64,000 nt of DNA from contig NZ_CSTD01000001.1 in NCBI RefSeq assembly GCF_001053185.1, forward strand, positions 310,001 to 374,000. Direction: 5' to 3'. The stretch's first letter is position 1, and each line of letters starts with the position of its first letter. Positions 55,363 to 63,523 of this stretch are shown here, piece after piece. A model generated the notes under the pieces. That model searched no databases. It was not told the DNA's origin and was given only the letters and a program-made list of their open reading frames with translations. A program made the position numbers and the translations under genes. Origin of the DNA: Mycobacterium bohemicum DSM 44277 (GTDB lineage Bacteria > Actinomycetota > Actinomycetes > Mycobacteriales > Mycobacteriaceae).

Positions 55363-56078
55363 CTCGTCGACTGGTCGCGGGGGGCGGTGAGCCGCGGGGA
55401 ACGGTCTCGGCTGACCCAGGCCAGCAGCGCGACCACGCCGGCGGCCGCGAACGACGCGATGCCCAGCCAGACGCCCGCGCCGGTGAAGGAGCGGGTGTTG
55501 GGGTCGGTGGACCGGGCCTGGGCGGTCATCGTGGTCACCACGCCGGGCTTGAGCTTCCACGACACCACCTCGGGCTCCACCCGGTCGCCGTTGGTGGAGG
55601 TCACGACGCCGGGGAAGGCGACGGTCAACTCCACGTCGGCTTCCGGGTCCGTCACCGACGTCAGGTCCGCCCGGCCCTCCAGGATCACCAGGTTGCCGTT
55701 GCGGCGCAGCGACAGGTTCACCCCGGAGGCGTCGGAGTTCATGTTGGACAGCTCGGGCACCTCGGCGAACGTCAGGTCCGAGAACACCGCCTGGGATCCC
55801 ACGTAGCCGTCGCTGTCGTAGTTCGACACCGCCACCTTCTGGCCGAACGGCAGACTGTTGGTCTCAAGCTGCGGGCCCATGTCCTTGCTGGTCCTGGGCT
55901 TGGCCGCGGCGACGATCTCGCCGGACACCAGGTCGTCGGGGGAGATGGTGATCGAGGCCCGGACCCGCAGGCACCCGGTGGCCAGCGGCACCAGGAACAA
56001 CAGCATCCCGAGCGCGAGCAGGCGGCGCCGCCGGGCGGTGAATCCTCGGGTCGGTCGCGGGACAGGGCTGGCGCGCAC
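55359..56078 (-). CDS. lppM: Lipoprotein LppM
   Basis: 239 residues. A basic N-terminus and hydrophobic segment end in lipobox LATGC. The exported domain (ASITISPDDLVSGEIVAA, DGYVGSQAVFSDLTFAE) is the DUF3153 fold of LppM. A C-terminal membrane helix (GVWLGIASFAAAGVVALLAW) follows. In M. tuberculosis LppM affects phagosome blocking and envelope lipoglycans. ATG at 56078. Confidence 0.9.
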   Translation of the reverse strand: MRASPVPRPTRGFTARRRRLLALGMLLFLVPLATGCLRVRASITISPDDLVSGEIVAAAKPRTSKDMGPQLETNSLPFGQKVAVSNYDSDGYVGSQAVFSDLTFAEVPELSNMNSDASGVNLSLRRNGNLVILEGRADLTSVTDPEADVELTVAFPGVVTSTNGDRVEPEVVSWKLKPGVVTTMTAQARSTDPNTRSFTGAGVWLGIASFAAAGVVALLAWVSRDRSPRLTAPRDQSTS

Positions 56079-56143
56079 CAGGTCATCGTGCCAGATGCCG
56101 TCCCGAAATCCACCGCGCGTCGTTGACGGCGGTTTACAGCGGC

Positions 56144-56746
56144 TTACAGCGGCAGGGCGCGGCCGAGGATCGCGAATGCCCGTGGGTCACCGGCGAAGTG
56201 GTAGCGGCGGATGATGTCGGTGAAACCCAGCCTCCGGTACAGCCGCCACGCGCGGTTGGGTTCGCCGCTGGTCTCGGGAGTCGACAGCAGGACGTTCCGC
56301 TCGGTGCGCCGGACGAGCAGCCGTCGGGCGAGCGCCTCGCCGAGGCCGTGACCCTGGACCCGGGGGTGAATGTGCAGCTCGGTCAGCTCGAAGTAGCTGT
56401 TCATCAGCCGGGCGATCTCCTCGGTCGGCAAGCCGCCGCGCTGCAGGCCCAGGACGACCTGCTGCTGCCACCACTGTCCCGGCGCCCCCGGGTAGCCGTA
56501 GGCGACACCCAGCAGCGGGGCGTCGCTCAATTCCTCGGCCGACGGCGCGGCGCCGCCCTCGGGGAGGTCGGCTTCGACGACGCCGGCCCCCTGCCAGCCG
56601 GGACGGCGGATGTGCTCGAGCCACATGGCGGCGCGCTGGTTCTCGGTGCCCCGTGGGTAGCGCATCGCGTCCACGTACACGCCCAGGGCGTCGCCGAGCC
56701 GGCGCTCCATGTCGTTGGGTGGGAGATCGATGAGGAATATCGCCAA
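56144..56746 (-). CDS. GNAT-family acetyltransferase (Rv2170-like)
   Basis: 200 residues from TTG 56746 (LAIFLIDLPPNDMERRLG); the frame extends further upstream but homology starts here. The GNAT core is ELTELHIHPRVQGHGLGEALARRLL, followed by RAWRLYRRLGFTDIIRRYHF. GVAYGYPGAPGQWWQQQV is characteristic of the mycobacterial Rv2170 group. Published work on Rv2170 reports acetylation of isocitrate dehydrogenase and of isoniazid, which I recall rather than infer from sequence. It ends 65 bases before the lppM start. Confidence 0.82.
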   Translation of the reverse strand: MAIFLIDLPPNDMERRLGDALGVYVDAMRYPRGTENQRAAMWLEHIRRPGWQGAGVVEADLPEGGAAPSAEELSDAPLLGVAYGYPGAPGQWWQQQVVLGLQRGGLPTEEIARLMNSYFELTELHIHPRVQGHGLGEALARRLLVRRTERNVLLSTPETSGEPNRAWRLYRRLGFTDIIRRYHFAGDPRAFAILGRALPL

Positions 56747-57073
56747 CGTGCGGTGTCCTCCTCGGTGATCCTGCCCGGGCGCGCCCGCGCCTTTTGGGCC
56801 CGCGCGCTCCCGCAATTATCGGACCCGGCCGGGACCGCTCGGCGGGCGGTCGCGGGAAGGGGCCGAAGCGGGCCGCCCCGCTTGCCGGGGCGCGGAGCCG
56901 TTCGCGGGCGCGGCCGTGGCGGGGGGAGCGACCGGGCAGACCGGATAGAATCGCCGCCGAACCAGTGGTAAGGCGCAGATCCACCTCGTATCATTGGATT
57001 TAGTTGCCTACAACAACGGGCATCTGCGTGCGATCAATGGTCACGCGCCACAGCTGCCGGCAAGGAGGGACGA
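56747..57073. other. Intergenic region without a recognisable gene
   Basis: 327 bases between the GNAT start and the DUF3040 gene. It is extremely GC-rich in its first 200 bases, with a hairpin GCCCCGCTTGCCGGGGC near 56876-56892, then becomes less GC-rich toward 57000, where the promoter of the DUF3040 gene probably lies (divergent promoters). Open frames here lack coding character. Confidence 0.5.
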
Positions 57074-57478
57074 ATGCCACTCTCCGATCATGAGCAGAGG
57101 ATGCTCGATCAGATCGAGAGCGCTCTCTACGCCGAGGATCCCAAGTTCGCGTCCAGCGTCCGGGGCGGCGGCTTCCGGGCGCCGAGTGCGCGCCGGCGCC
57201 TGCAGGGTGCGGGGTTGTTTGTCGTCGGCCTGGCAATGCTGGTCTGCGGTGTGGCGTTCAGGGCCACCATGATCGCCGGTTTTCCGGTGCTGAGCGTCGT
57301 CGGGTTCATCGTGATGTTCGGGGGCGTGGTGTACGCCATCACCGGCCCGCGGTTGTCGGGACGTCCGGGGCACTCCGGGCCCGCGGCCGGATCGCAGCGG
57401 CAGCGCCGCGCCAAGGGTGGCGGTGGCTCCTTCACCAGCCGAATGGAGGATAGGTTCCGCCGCCGCTTCGACGACTAG
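57074..57478 (+). CDS. DUF3040 small membrane protein (Rv2169c-like)
   Basis: 134 residues from ATG 57074, with AAGGAGG eight bases upstream. MPLSDHEQRMLDQIESALYAEDPKFA is the DUF3040 signature. Two membrane segments follow (GLFVVGLAMLVCGVAFRATM and GFPVLSVVGFIVMFGGVVYA), then a basic cytoplasmic tail (MEDRFRRRFDD). It sits just before mraZ in most mycobacteria. Function unknown; the position suggests a link with cell division. A strong intrinsic terminator follows. Confidence 0.9.
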   Translation: MPLSDHEQRMLDQIESALYAEDPKFASSVRGGGFRAPSARRRLQGAGLFVVGLAMLVCGVAFRATMIAGFPVLSVVGFIVMFGGVVYAITGPRLSGRPGHSGPAAGSQRQRRAKGGGGSFTSRMEDRFRRRFDD

Positions 57479-57490
57479 CGCTTCGTGAGG

Positions 57491-57522
57491 AAGGCCGGCA
57501 CCGAAAGGTGCCGGCCTTTTCT
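57491..57522 (+). terminator. Intrinsic terminator after the DUF3040 gene
   Basis: AAGGCCGGCACC pairs perfectly with GGTGCCGGCCTT around a GAAA tetraloop, and the RNA continues UUCUUG. A perfect 12-base stem with a T-rich tail is rare in mycobacteria. It insulates the division cluster from upstream transcription. Confidence 0.9.
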
Positions 57523-57868
57523 TGTGCGCGGGGTGCTTAGCCCTGCCGCGCCGAGCCTGCGGTGAGGGCGCCGATCCCCCTCGCACGGGCGCCGTGGGTG
57601 CAGGTTCGCCGCCATGGTTTCAGGCTCGCCGGCGGCAGGGGTCCGGCGAGTCGCTTCCGAGGCCCAATCGAGGCCGAATCGAGCCCCGGCGCCGGGTCGT
57701 TCCCCCACCACGCCCCACCGATCACCCTCGGCCGGCTTTTCCGCCGTTTACGTGCGGTTTTGTGCCGCACGACGCGGTGCGCCGCCGGGGGCTGAGAACG
57801 CTCGAACGGGGGCGACATGGCGACCGGTGGGAGGCGACCGCGAAAAGTCCGCCACGACGCCGTTTGAA

Positions 57869-57902
57869 TGGGGCGAAGTGGGGGATTGTGGGGTATGGTG
57901 GC
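57869..57902 (+). promoter_or_regulatory. MraZ operator: four TGGG repeats at exact 10-base spacing
   Basis: TGGG begins at 57869, 57879 and 57889, and TGGC at 57899. The last three sit in GTGGG-N5-GTGGG-N5-GTGGC. Direct TGGG repeats with 10-base period upstream of mraZ are the known binding site of the MraZ oligomer, which represses its own operon. The site lies about 50 bases before the mraZ start, so promoter elements should overlap it. Confidence 0.88.
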
Positions 57903-57950
57903 CGAAGCGTTTGGGTGACGAAGTGCCGCATAGGGCGGGAGGTGAGCCTG

Positions 57951-58382
57951 GTGTTTCTCGGCACTTACACGCCCAGGCTCGACGACAAGGGGCGACTGAC
58001 GTTGCCCGCCAAGTTCCGTGACGCGCTGGCAGGGGGGTTGATGGTCACCAAGAGCCAAGACCACAGCCTCGCCGTCTATCCGCGGACGGAGTTCGAGCAG
58101 CTGGCGCGCCGGGCCAGCAAGACCTCGCGCAGCAACCCCGAAGCCCGGGCGTTCCTGCGCAACCTCGCCGCCGGCACCGACGAGCAACACCCCGACGCCC
58201 AGGGCCGAATCACCCTGTCGGCCGACCACCGCCGCTACGCGAACCTGTCCAAGGACTGCGTGGTGATCGGGGCGGTCGACTACCTCGAGATCTGGGATGC
58301 CCAGGCCTGGCAGCACTACCAAGAGACCCACGAAGAGAACTTCTCCGCGGCCAGCGATGAAGCACTCGGCGACATCATCTGA
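57951..58382 (+). CDS. mraZ: Transcriptional regulator MraZ
   Basis: 143 residues from GTG 57951 with GGGAGG eight bases upstream; GTG at 57942 is an in-frame alternative. Two SpoVT/AbrB-type half-domains are present: [17 protein letters not shown] and [16 protein letters not shown]. It oligomerises into a ring and binds the TGGG repeats upstream. It opens the dcw cluster and overlaps rsmH. Confidence 0.96.
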   Translation: MFLGTYTPRLDDKGRLTLPAKFRDALAGGLMVTKSQDHSLAVYPRTEFEQLARRASKTSRSNPEARAFLRNLAAGTDEQHPDAQGRITLSADHRRYANLSKDCVVIGAVDYLEIWDAQAWQHYQETHEENFSAASDEALGDII

Positions 58383-59535
58383 GGCGCGTGCCCGTGCATC
58401 GTGGCCTCTGCCCGAACCGACCCTGGCGTACTTCCCCAACGCCAGGTTCGTGCCTTCGGACAGGGACCCGGATGCAGGGGCGCCGACCCTCCGGCCCGCC
58501 GCAGCGCCAGGCGCGGCTCGCCCGACCCGGGGAGGTGTTGCGGTGGTTGAGGATTCGGACGACTTCGGGCACGTGCCCGTTTTGCTGGACCGCTGCGTGG
58601 AACTCCTCACCCCGGCGCTCCGCCGCCGGCACTCCGACGGGTCGGGGGCGGTGCTCGTCGACGCGACCGTCGGCGCGGGCGGGCACGCCGAAAGATTCCT
58701 CACCGAGTTGCCGGGCCTGCGCCTGATCGGGCTCGACCGTGACCCCGGCGCCCTGGACATCGCCGGGGCCCGGCTGGCGCGGTTCTCCGACCGCGTCACG
58801 CTGGTGCACACCCGCTACGACGGCATCGCCGGCGCGCTCACCGAATCCGGTTGCGCCGCCGACGAATCCGTCGACGGAATCCTGTTCGACCTCGGTGTGT
58901 CCTCGATGCAGCTCGACCGTCCCGAGCGGGGCTTCGCCTATGCGCAGGACGCGCCGCTGGACATGCGGATGGACCCGTCGTCGCCCCTGACCGCGGCCGA
59001 CATCCTCAACACCTACGACCAGGCGGACCTGGCCGAAATCCTGCACCGCTACGGCGAGGAACGGTTCGCTCGCCGCATCGCCGCGCAGATCGTGCGCCAG
59101 CGCGCCCGCACCCCGTTCACCTCGACCGCCCAGCTGGTAGAGCTGCTCTACCAAGCGATCCCGGCGCCGGCCCGGCGCACCGGCGGGCATCCGGCCAAGC
59201 GCACCTTCCAGGCGTTGCGGGTCGCCGTCAACGACGAACTCGACACGTTGCGGCGCGCGCTGCCCGCGGCCCTGGACGCCTTGGACGTCGCCGGGCGCAT
59301 CGTCGTGCTCGCCTACCAATCGCTGGAAGACCGGATCGTCAAGCGGGTTTTCGCCGACGCGGTCGCCTCGCGCACGCCGGTGGACCTCCCGGTCGAGCTG
59401 CCCGGCCATGAGCCGCTGTTCCGCTCCTTGACGCACGGCGCCGAACGGGCCGACGCCGCCGAGATCGAACGCAATCCCCGCAGCGCCGCCGTGCGACTGC
59501 GGGCCCTGCAACGGATTGGGAGAGGCGAGGCATGA
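58357..59535 (+). CDS. rsmH: 16S rRNA (cytosine-1402-N4)-methyltransferase RsmH
   Basis: 392 residues from ATG 58357 ([11 protein letters not shown]), overlapping mraZ by 26 bases. The roughly 60-residue N-terminal extension ([14 protein letters not shown]) is typical of mycobacterial RsmH. Core motifs: [21 protein letters not shown] (SAM site), [17 protein letters not shown]-like and [15 protein letters not shown]. It methylates C1402 of 16S rRNA. The stop overlaps the next gene by four bases. Confidence 0.94.
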   Translation: MKHSATSSEARARASWPLPEPTLAYFPNARFVPSDRDPDAGAPTLRPAAAPGAARPTRGGVAVVEDSDDFGHVPVLLDRCVELLTPALRRRHSDGSGAVLVDATVGAGGHAERFLTELPGLRLIGLDRDPGALDIAGARLARFSDRVTLVHTRYDGIAGALTESGCAADESVDGILFDLGVSSMQLDRPERGFAYAQDAPLDMRMDPSSPLTAADILNTYDQADLAEILHRYGEERFARRIAAQIVRQRARTPFTSTAQLVELLYQAIPAPARRTGGHPAKRTFQALRVAVNDELDTLRRALPAALDALDVAGRIVVLAYQSLEDRIVKRVFADAVASRTPVDLPVELPGHEPLFRSLTHGAERADAAEIERNPRSAAVRLRALQRIGRGEA

Positions 59536-60289
59536 AGACAGCGCCTGGTCAGAAGGCCGAGACGCCGAAACGCCGCCGCGGCGGAGGCGACGGTGCCGCC
59601 CGAAAGGGCGGCCGCACCAAGGCCGATCAAGCGTCGTCCCGCCGCAGCCGGCCCGCGCGGGAGGCGACCACCCGCGAGCCCCGGGCCCCGAGGTCGGGTC
59701 CCCAGACCAGCCCGATCGCCCGTCCGGTCGAGCGGCCGACGCGGGCCAAGAGCACGAATCAGGCCAAGGCGCGGGCGAAGGCCCGGAAAGCCAAGGCCCC
59801 CAAGGCGGTTCGCCCCCGGCTCAGCGAGCGTCTGGCCATCCGGCTGGCGTCGATCGACCTGCACCCCCGGACCCTGGCGAGCAAAGTTCCGTTCGTCGTG
59901 CTGGTGATCGGTGCGCTCGGGCTCGGGCTGGGGCTGACGCTGTGGTTGTCCACCGCATCGGCCGAACGGTCCTATCAGCTGAGCCACGCGCGCGAGAAGA
60001 CCCGCATGCTGCAACAGCAGAAGGAAGCGCTGGAACGCGATGTGCACGAGGCGGAGTCGGCGCCGGCGCTGGCCGAAGCGGCGCGCAAGCAGGGGATGAT
60101 TCCCTCCCGCGACACCGCTCATCTGGTTCAGGACCCGTCGGGTAGCTGGGTCGTCGTCGGCACGCCCAAGCCCGCCGACGGGGTTCCGCCGCCGCCGCTG
60201 AACAGCAAGATCCCCGACGCCGGTCCGCCACCGCCGCCGGTGAGCAGTTCGTGCCGCTCGCCCCGTCGGCGCCGGGCGCTGCCCGATGA
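59532..60289 (+). pseudogene. FtsL-like proline-rich division protein (Rv2164c), shortened and frameshifted
   Basis: ATG 59532 opens a basic, Ala/Arg/Lys-rich cytoplasmic region, a single membrane helix (VPFVVLVIGALGLGLGLTLWL) and a coiled coil (SHAREKTRMLQQQKEALERD), the FtsL layout. A Pro-rich tail begins at PADGVPPPPLN. Near 60225-60240 the frame is lost. One frame over, GEQFVPLAPSAPGAAR ends in TGA at 60287-60289, overlapping the pbpB ATG. The repaired length is about 252 residues, against roughly 380 in M. tuberculosis, so more than one base is probably missing from the Pro-rich tail. As written the frame runs to 60437. Confidence 0.8.
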
Positions 60290-62334
60290 GGCGCGCAGAA
60301 TCCCGTCGATCGCCGTCAGCGCGCTCGGCCCGCGGCCCTCGCAACGCGCAGCAGACCGAGGGGCGGCGCACGAGGCTGCGCAATCCACGGCAGGGCGAAC
60401 CGGCCGGCGACGTCCGGCAGCCCAAGGTGTCCCGTAAGGCCAAGAAGGCCGCGGAGCCTCGCGCCGAGGCGGCGCAGGTCGGCCATTCGGCGCGGGAGCG
60501 CCGCACGCGGCAGATCGTCGAGGCGAGCACACGCGGCGCGTCGTTCGTCTTCCGGCACCGCGCCGGCAACGCGGCGATCCTGGTGCTGATCGTGGTGGCC
60601 GCGGTCCAGCTGTTCGTCCTGCAGGTCACCGACGCGCCCACGCTGCGCGCCCAGGCCGCCAGCCAGCTCAAGGTCACCGACGTGGAGAAGGCGGTCCGCG
60701 GCAGCATCGTCGACCGCAACAACGACCAGCTCGCGTTCACCACCGAGTCCCGGGCGCTGACCTTCCAGCCCAAGCGGATCCGAAAGCAGTTGGAGGAAGC
60801 CAGGACCAAGAACTCCGCGGCGCCGGATCCGCAGGAGCGGCTGCGCGACATCGCCAAGGAGGTGTCGACGCGGCTGGGCAACAAGCCCGATTTCGCGACC
60901 GTCCTCAAGAAGCTGCAAAGCGACGAGACCTTCGTCTACCTTGCTCGCGCCGTCGACCCCGCCGTCGCCAGCGCGATCTCCGAGAAGTGCCCCGAGGTCG
61001 GTTCGGAACGGCAGGATCTGCGCCAGTATCCCGGCGGGTCGCTGGCCGCCAACATCATCGGCGGCATCGACTGGGACGGCCACGGGCTGCTCGGGCTGGA
61101 GGATTCGATGGACTCCGTGCTCTCGGGCACCGACGGCTCGGTCACCTACGACCGTGGCTCCGACGGCGTCGTCATCCCGGGCAGCTACCGTAACCGGCAC
61201 CGGGCGGTTAACGGGTCCACGGTCCAGCTGACCATCGACAACGACATCCAGTTCTACGTGCAGCAGCAGGTGCAGCAGGCCAAGAACGTCTCCGGGGCGC
61301 ACGACGTGTCGGCCGTGGTGCTGGACGCGAAGACCGGTGAGGTGCTGGCCATGGCCAACGACAACACCTTTGACCCCTCGCAGGACATCGGGCGCCAGGG
61401 CGACAGGCAGTTGGGCAACCTGGCGGTGTCCTCGCCCTTCGAGCCGGGCTCGGTGAACAAGGTGATCACCGCGTCGTCGGTGATCGAGTACGGCCTGTCC
61501 AATCCCGACGAGGTGCTGCAGGTGCCGGGCTCGCTGCAGATGGGCGGCGTCTCGATCCACGACGCGTGGGACCACGGCGTGATGCCCTACACCACCACCG
61601 GAATCTTCGGTAAGTCGTCCAACGTCGGCACGCTGATGCTGGCGCAGCGCGTCGGGCCGGAACGCTTCTACGACATGGTCCGCAGGTTCGGGCTGGGCCA
61701 GCGCACCAACGTCGGGCTGCCCGGCGAGAGCGCCGGCCTGGTGCCGCCCATCGACCAGTGGTCGGGCAGCACCTTCTCCAACCTGCCCATCGGGCAAGGT
61801 CTTTCGATGACCCTGCTGCAGATGACCGGCATGTACCAGGCCATCGCCAACGACGGGGTGCGGATTCCGCCGCGGATCATCAAGGCGACCGTCGCACCCG
61901 ATGGCACCCGCACCGCCGAACCGCATCCCGACGGCGTGCGGGTGGTGTCGGCGCAGACGGCGCAGACCGTGCGCAACATGCTGCGCGCGGTCGTGCAGCG
62001 CGACCCGATGGGCTACCAGCAGGGCACCGGCCCGGCCGCCGGTGTGCCCGGCTACCAGATGGCCGGCAAGACCGGCACCGCGCAGCAGATCAACCCGGGC
62101 TGCGGCTGCTACTTCGACAACGTGTACTGGATCACCTTTGCCGGCATGGCCACCGTCGACAACCCGCGCTACGTCATCGGCATCATGATGGACAACCCGG
62201 AGCGCAACGCCGACGGCACCCCGGGCCACTCGGCGGCCCCGCTGTTCCACAACATCGCCGGCTGGCTGATGCAGCGCGAGAACGTGCCGCTGTCGCCCGA
62301 TCCCGGGCCGCCGCTGACGCTGCAGGCCACCTGA
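60286..62334 (+). CDS. pbpB: Septal transpeptidase PbpB (FtsI, PBP3)
   Basis: 682 residues from ATG 60286. A long basic N-terminus precedes the membrane helix (NAAILVLIVVAAVQLFVLQV). The PBP dimer domain begins at RGSIVDRNNDQLAF. The transpeptidase motifs are complete: SxxK in EPGSVNKV, SxN in GKSSNVGTL, and KTG in MAGKTGTAQQ. It cross-links septal peptidoglycan at the divisome. The next gene on the plus strand in mycobacteria would lead toward murE, but here a divergent monooxygenase/TetR pair follows. Confidence 0.96.
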   Translation: MRRAESRRSPSARSARGPRNAQQTEGRRTRLRNPRQGEPAGDVRQPKVSRKAKKAAEPRAEAAQVGHSARERRTRQIVEASTRGASFVFRHRAGNAAILVLIVVAAVQLFVLQVTDAPTLRAQAASQLKVTDVEKAVRGSIVDRNNDQLAFTTESRALTFQPKRIRKQLEEARTKNSAAPDPQERLRDIAKEVSTRLGNKPDFATVLKKLQSDETFVYLARAVDPAVASAISEKCPEVGSERQDLRQYPGGSLAANIIGGIDWDGHGLLGLEDSMDSVLSGTDGSVTYDRGSDGVVIPGSYRNRHRAVNGSTVQLTIDNDIQFYVQQQVQQAKNVSGAHDVSAVVLDAKTGEVLAMANDNTFDPSQDIGRQGDRQLGNLAVSSPFEPGSVNKVITASSVIEYGLSNPDEVLQVPGSLQMGGVSIHDAWDHGVMPYTTTGIFGKSSNVGTLMLAQRVGPERFYDMVRRFGLGQRTNVGLPGESAGLVPPIDQWSGSTFSNLPIGQGLSMTLLQMTGMYQAIANDGVRIPPRIIKATVAPDGTRTAEPHPDGVRVVSAQTAQTVRNMLRAVVQRDPMGYQQGTGPAAGVPGYQMAGKTGTAQQINPGCGCYFDNVYWITFAGMATVDNPRYVIGIMMDNPERNADGTPGHSAAPLFHNIAGWLMQRENVPLSPDPGPPLTLQAT

Positions 62335-62339
62335 AACAC

Positions 62340-63452
62340 TCAGTTCAGGCGAGCGGCGGCGAAACTGCGGTTGCGCGTGTCGATTTCGTCCTGAGTGGCC
62401 GGGACCAGGCGGTCGCCCCCGGGAGCCGCCGTTGCCTGGGATCGGATGGCGTGCGGCCGCTGGTCGCGCTCGTATTGCTCCCATGCCCGCGCGAGGTCCC
62501 CCGGATGCTCCCGCAAGGCCTGGGCCAGAAACCAGGTACCCGTCAGTGCCAGGCTCGTCCCGCGCCCCGACAGGTTGGACGAGCAGTGTGCGGCGTCGCC
62601 GACGAGCACGATGCGGCCGCGATGCCATGCGGGCATGTCGATCTGGCTGACGGAGTCGAAGTAGAGCTCGGGGTCGCGGATCGCCGCGTCGACCAATTGG
62701 GGGCCCCGCCACTCGTCGTGACCGGCGAACGCGTCGGCCAGGATCCGCTTCTGGGCCGCGAGATCGTGGTAGTCGTAGTCGATCCACGGCGATCGAAACA
62801 TGAAGACCGCCAGGGCTTTATCGTTATAGGCGGCGATGCCGGTCAGGTGGCCGGGAAAGTTGTACATCGGGTTGTTGCGTCCGTTCGGCGAGTAATCGGG
62901 CAGGGCGGCTAACGCGACGTAGAAGCCGAGATGGCGCAGGAACTGTTGCTCGGGCCCGAACGCGAAGCGGCGCACGGCCGAGTGCATGCCGTCGGCCCCG
63001 ACCACCAGGTCGTAGCGCTCGCGGATACCCGAGGCGAAACGGACGTCGACCCCGCGGCCGTCGTCGTGAAGTCCGGCGATGGATTGCTCGAACCGCAGTT
63101 CCACCGACGGTCCGAGGTGGTTGTAGAGGATGGTGGTGAGGTCTTCGCGTGGGATTTCGATGTCGTCGGGTGAATCGTTGATCAGCTCGAAGGGCGGTTC
63201 GGCCACCACGGTCCCGGTCGCGTCGATGAACTGTATGCGTTCGCTCATGTCGACGCGGCGGTCGAGGATCTGTCCGAGGACGCCCATTTTCTCGGTGACT
63301 CCGATGGCGACGTCGCCGCGGATGTCGATCGGAGAGCCGTTGACCCGCAGATGGTTGGCGCGCTCCACGATGGTGACGTGGTGGCCATCGGCGCCGAGGT
63401 CGATCGCCGCGCTCAGGCCGGCGATTCCTGCACCAGAGACGAGAATGCGCAT
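62340..63452 (-). CDS. FAD-dependent aromatic-type monooxygenase
   Basis: 370 residues from ATG 63452, with GGGAG nine bases upstream. FAD motifs: MRILVSGAGIAGLSAAIDLG, VVGADGMHSAVRR (the DG motif) and VLVGDAAHCSSNLSGRGTSL (the GD motif). This is the class A flavoprotein hydroxylase layout, as in TetX or salicylate hydroxylase-like enzymes. It ends 5 bases from pbpB, convergent. It is divergent from a TetR gene across an operator, implying ligand-induced expression. The substrate is unknown. Confidence 0.88.
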   Translation of the reverse strand: MRILVSGAGIAGLSAAIDLGADGHHVTIVERANHLRVNGSPIDIRGDVAIGVTEKMGVLGQILDRRVDMSERIQFIDATGTVVAEPPFELINDSPDDIEIPREDLTTILYNHLGPSVELRFEQSIAGLHDDGRGVDVRFASGIRERYDLVVGADGMHSAVRRFAFGPEQQFLRHLGFYVALAALPDYSPNGRNNPMYNFPGHLTGIAAYNDKALAVFMFRSPWIDYDYHDLAAQKRILADAFAGHDEWRGPQLVDAAIRDPELYFDSVSQIDMPAWHRGRIVLVGDAAHCSSNLSGRGTSLALTGTWFLAQALREHPGDLARAWEQYERDQRPHAIRSQATAAPGGDRLVPATQDEIDTRNRSFAAARLN

Positions 63453-63472
63453 AAAATCCGCTCCCTTGGATT

Positions 63473-63493
63473 TAAGATACGTGATGTATCTTA
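63473..63493. promoter_or_regulatory. Palindromic TetR-type operator
   Basis: TAAGATAC-GTGAT-GTATCTTA is a perfect 8-base inverted repeat with a 5-base spacer. It lies between the divergent monooxygenase and TetR genes, 20 bases from the first start and 30 from the second, and is AT-rich against the background. It is the probable binding site of the adjacent TetR repressor for both promoters. Confidence 0.8.
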
Positions 63494-63523
63494 TGACCAT
63501 AAGCACTGCCGATAGGAAACGCA

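Noticed and set aside
60316..62787. 823-codon frame antisense to pbpB
   Set aside because: Shadow of pbpB and of the monooxygenase; composition is His/Arg/Gly-rich without motifs.
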